Shown: positions 62,007 to 64,000 of the stretch, piece by piece | Numbering within the stretch: position 1 is the stretch's first letter | How the letters are laid out: every line of letters begins with the position of its first letter | Origin: Flaccisagitta enflata | Lineage: Eukaryota; Chaetognatha; Sagittoidea; Aphragmophora | Direction: 5' to 3' | DNA: 64,000 nucleotides | NCBI GenBank assembly: GCA_965153355.1 | Contig: OZ231127.1 | Span: forward strand, 16,492,001-16,556,000 | Translations under genes and position numbers: made by a program | Notes under the pieces: generated by a model | What the model was told of the DNA's origin: nothing | The model's input: only the letters and a program-made list of their open reading frames with translations | Databases searched by the model: none

Positions 62007-62262
62007 TTTAGATGCGTCCTTGTACTTCTATAAGAGGTCATGTCCGTCTGTCGGTTGATTGGTTGGTTGGTTGGTCGGTCGGTCACGCAAAAGTTTGAAA
62101 TACGCAAAAAGGCCGATTCTGACGTCTTTCTTCATTTCTACCACCACTCATGCCTTACCACATTAATTATCATACTTTTGTTCATTCATGCATTCATTTC
62201 ATTTCATTTATAAATTCTTAATCAGCGAGAAGCACTTATTGCCCATAACTTAGCCTTGTTTT
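62007..62262 (+). mobile_element. F2d element (AGATGCGTCC head)
   Basis: TTTTTAGATGCGTCCTTGTA, TATAAGAGGTCATGTCC, GGTTGGTTGGTCGG tract, and about 150 bp on GCCCATAACTTAGCCTTGTT. The end is decayed. Confidence 0.65.
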
Positions 62263-62730
62263 CTTGCAGATAGTTCGTCGGTTCATGGGCCTAGAGACGA
62301 GATAAACCTTTTTGCGATTCGACATCACCTCATTTTCACCTGTCCCTTTGACCCCGAGGCATGGATTATATTTCGTCTCTCCATACCAACACAAAGCGGG
62401 AAAAAAAAACATCTTGAGGGAAAAGAAGAGAAAAAAAATTGCCTCGACATTCACCTGGCCTCCGTTTTATCTCTAAAACGATTTTTTTTTTTCGCTCCTC
62501 TTGACTCTTTCCCATCGTCATTCGCCCTTTCAAGCTCGCCAAAAACTCTTTCGCCTCCTATGGCCGTCTGTGGTATCAATCACTATTAGTGAATCGCTAT
62601 GAACGGTTTTGCTGCATGTAATCAACTTACATCAGCTCTTCATCAACATCGCCTTCACCCCCCTTGTTGAAAAAGCCATCGTCAAAAATGCGCCTCGTTT
62701 CACTTATCAATTTATCATGAACATAATTGT

Positions 62731-62731
62731 C

Positions 62732-62829
<98 letters not shown>

Positions 62830-62831
62830 AA
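62731..62831. repeat. AAC triplet array
   Basis: About 33 AAC units. Confidence 0.95.
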
Positions 62832-62839
62832 ACAACAAT

Positions 62840-64000
62840 CATGGAACTTTATCGTGTTTTCTACGTTATCTTCTCGTTACTATCCCTCAACCTCCCCTCG
62901 TTGCCGTTTTTCATCCCTCCATTTCAACCCTCTAAAACGCTTGCGACCTTCCTTTTCTCTCCCTGCTTCTCCCTCTCCCGACTCCCCTTCTCTTACCCCC
63001 CCTCCCCCCCCCATCCCCTATCCCTTCTCTCGTGCCTTTCTGAGGTTTTCATCTATTCCTGTTCTTTCAACCAAGACGTTTCTTCCACCTCAATTTCGAT
63101 CGTTTCGCCTCAAAACTTTTCTGTTAAGTGAATAAAAAAAACCTCAGCTCTTTCCTGCGCAGCTTCCTAACGTCTCCAACAAAACTGACATCATTTCTTC
63201 TTCGCTTAAGTTTAGAACAAACTATATTGTCAGACCAATACTAGTGGTCTTCCCCCCCCCCCCTACCTCCAATCTTTTTGGACCCAAATCTGCTTGTCTT
63301 ACTCCCTTCTTCTTTTTCCGCTCGTTTTTTTTTAGCATCTAACAACTTCCTTCTTTTCTTCTCCTAAGCATATATTCTTTGGTTCATACATCTGTTTGGA
63401 CACCTGGTATGACGCGAAAGTTACTATACCAACTCGAGCGTGATCATTGTTGCCCCTCCCCGTGCTCCGATTGGTCATCCATGTCCAGCTATTTCTTTAA
63501 CTTACTATCCTCCTATTTCGACCATTTTCACTTTTCCAGTTCAAACTATTTATCTATTCCATCATCTGCATAGTGCATATATCTCGTCTCTTTTGCAGAC
63601 TTATCGTTTCTACGTGCGCCAAAGTAGGTCACTGCGAGGTCATGTACGTCCGTCTGTTGGTCGATAACACTTTATTCCCGGTGCACACACAAATGGGCCT
63701 TCTTAACCTCGTTTGTTTTTCTACCTCATACTTCTTAACACAAACGGGACACTACATGTCATATAAGCCAGCGTGTACGTCCCGCTTTGCGCGTCCCACT
63801 AACACAATTTGCGCACTTTCTTTTACATTTTGGCCATTGCTCATTGTCTTTATGTTACCTCTTGTTTCGCCATCTTCTCTCTTTTCATGCTCAATATTAC
63901 ATCTCTTTTGATTTCCCAATAATCACTACAGTATTTTCCTTTCTCACTCCTTTACCCCCCCCCCCACCCAACCATCTCAGCCCCGTTTCTTTTACCTTTT
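62840..64000. other. Pyrimidine-rich DNA, no supported gene
   Basis: The plus strand is C/T-rich. Open frames at 62854-63135 and 63440-63667 are mainly composition. A partial F2c-like head (GTGCGCCAAAGTAGGTCACT, GTCCGTCTGTTGGTCG) is at about 63616-63664. CT-, C- and T-runs occur at 63000, 63253 and 63955. Confidence 0.35.

Noticed and set aside
62236-62454. Minus-strand frame with CWYGETKYNPCLGVKGT before a GTGAAA donor
   Set aside because: Coding-like for about 40 nt with a possible acceptor, but part of the frame overlaps an F2d tail and no neighbouring exon was found.

Overview
The window looks like gene-poor DNA from an animal nuclear genome, most probably an invertebrate. The reasons are a split gene with GT-AG introns and matching intron phases, a restriction-like-endonuclease (RLE) LINE of the R2/NeSL/HERO kind, Tc1/mariner-, pogo/Tigger- and hAT-type remnants, a pol III tRNA-like locus, and very long CT, CA, AAC and TTC microsatellites. 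I see no bacterial, plasmid or phage gene structure. I cannot name the species.

The best-supported host gene lies on the minus strand between about 19.6 and 6.7 kb. Exons at 18723-19031 (A), 17662-17796 (B), 9249-9424 (C), 7486-8120 (D) and 6726-7074 (E) join with agreeing phases (1, 1, 0, 2). A further short upstream exon at 19499-19558 is possible. Together they predict a single-pass membrane protein: a Cys-rich, PAN/apple-like ectodomain with N-glycosylation sequons, a serine tract encoded by a triplet repeat, a transmembrane helix and a basic cytoplasmic tail. A poly(A) signal follows the stop codon. Other coding-like islands, such as 41809-42029, 39485-39690, 58995-59093 and 45340-45477, are isolated candidate exons.

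Most of the rest is mobile and repetitive DNA. Two families dominate, and I do not recognise either. Family F2 is 130-280 bp. It opens with a short hairpin of the form AGTCGCG..CGCGACT, has a variable CCGT/GGTC tract in the middle, and ends in GGCCGTGTATCCGGCC then TTGTT; about 40 whole or partial copies occur on both strands. Family F1 is 0.4-0.7 kb. It has a roughly 85-bp head with its own stem, then an inverted repeat built on GGGCAGCGGCCCC that encloses a 20-21-bp minisatellite; about 15 copies are present. Subfamilies of both families show paired base changes that keep the stems intact, and one F1 copy interrupts an F2 copy at 13.0-13.5 kb.

Layout: 0-4.3 kb holds F1/F2 copies and a MITE; 4.39-6.48 kb a 5'-truncated LINE; 6.7-19.6 kb the split gene with transposon-filled introns, including a 1-kb inverted-repeat element 7 bp from a splice donor; 19.6-28 kb repeats and nested MITEs; 28.3-31.7 kb a nest of mariner-type elements with a Tc1 relic; 32-38 kb hAT-type and foldback elements; 38-47 kb microsatellites with candidate exons; 47-58.8 kb F1/F2 copies and an 0.8-kb composite unit present twice; 58.8-64 kb mostly unique sequence plus one strongly palindromic F1 element.
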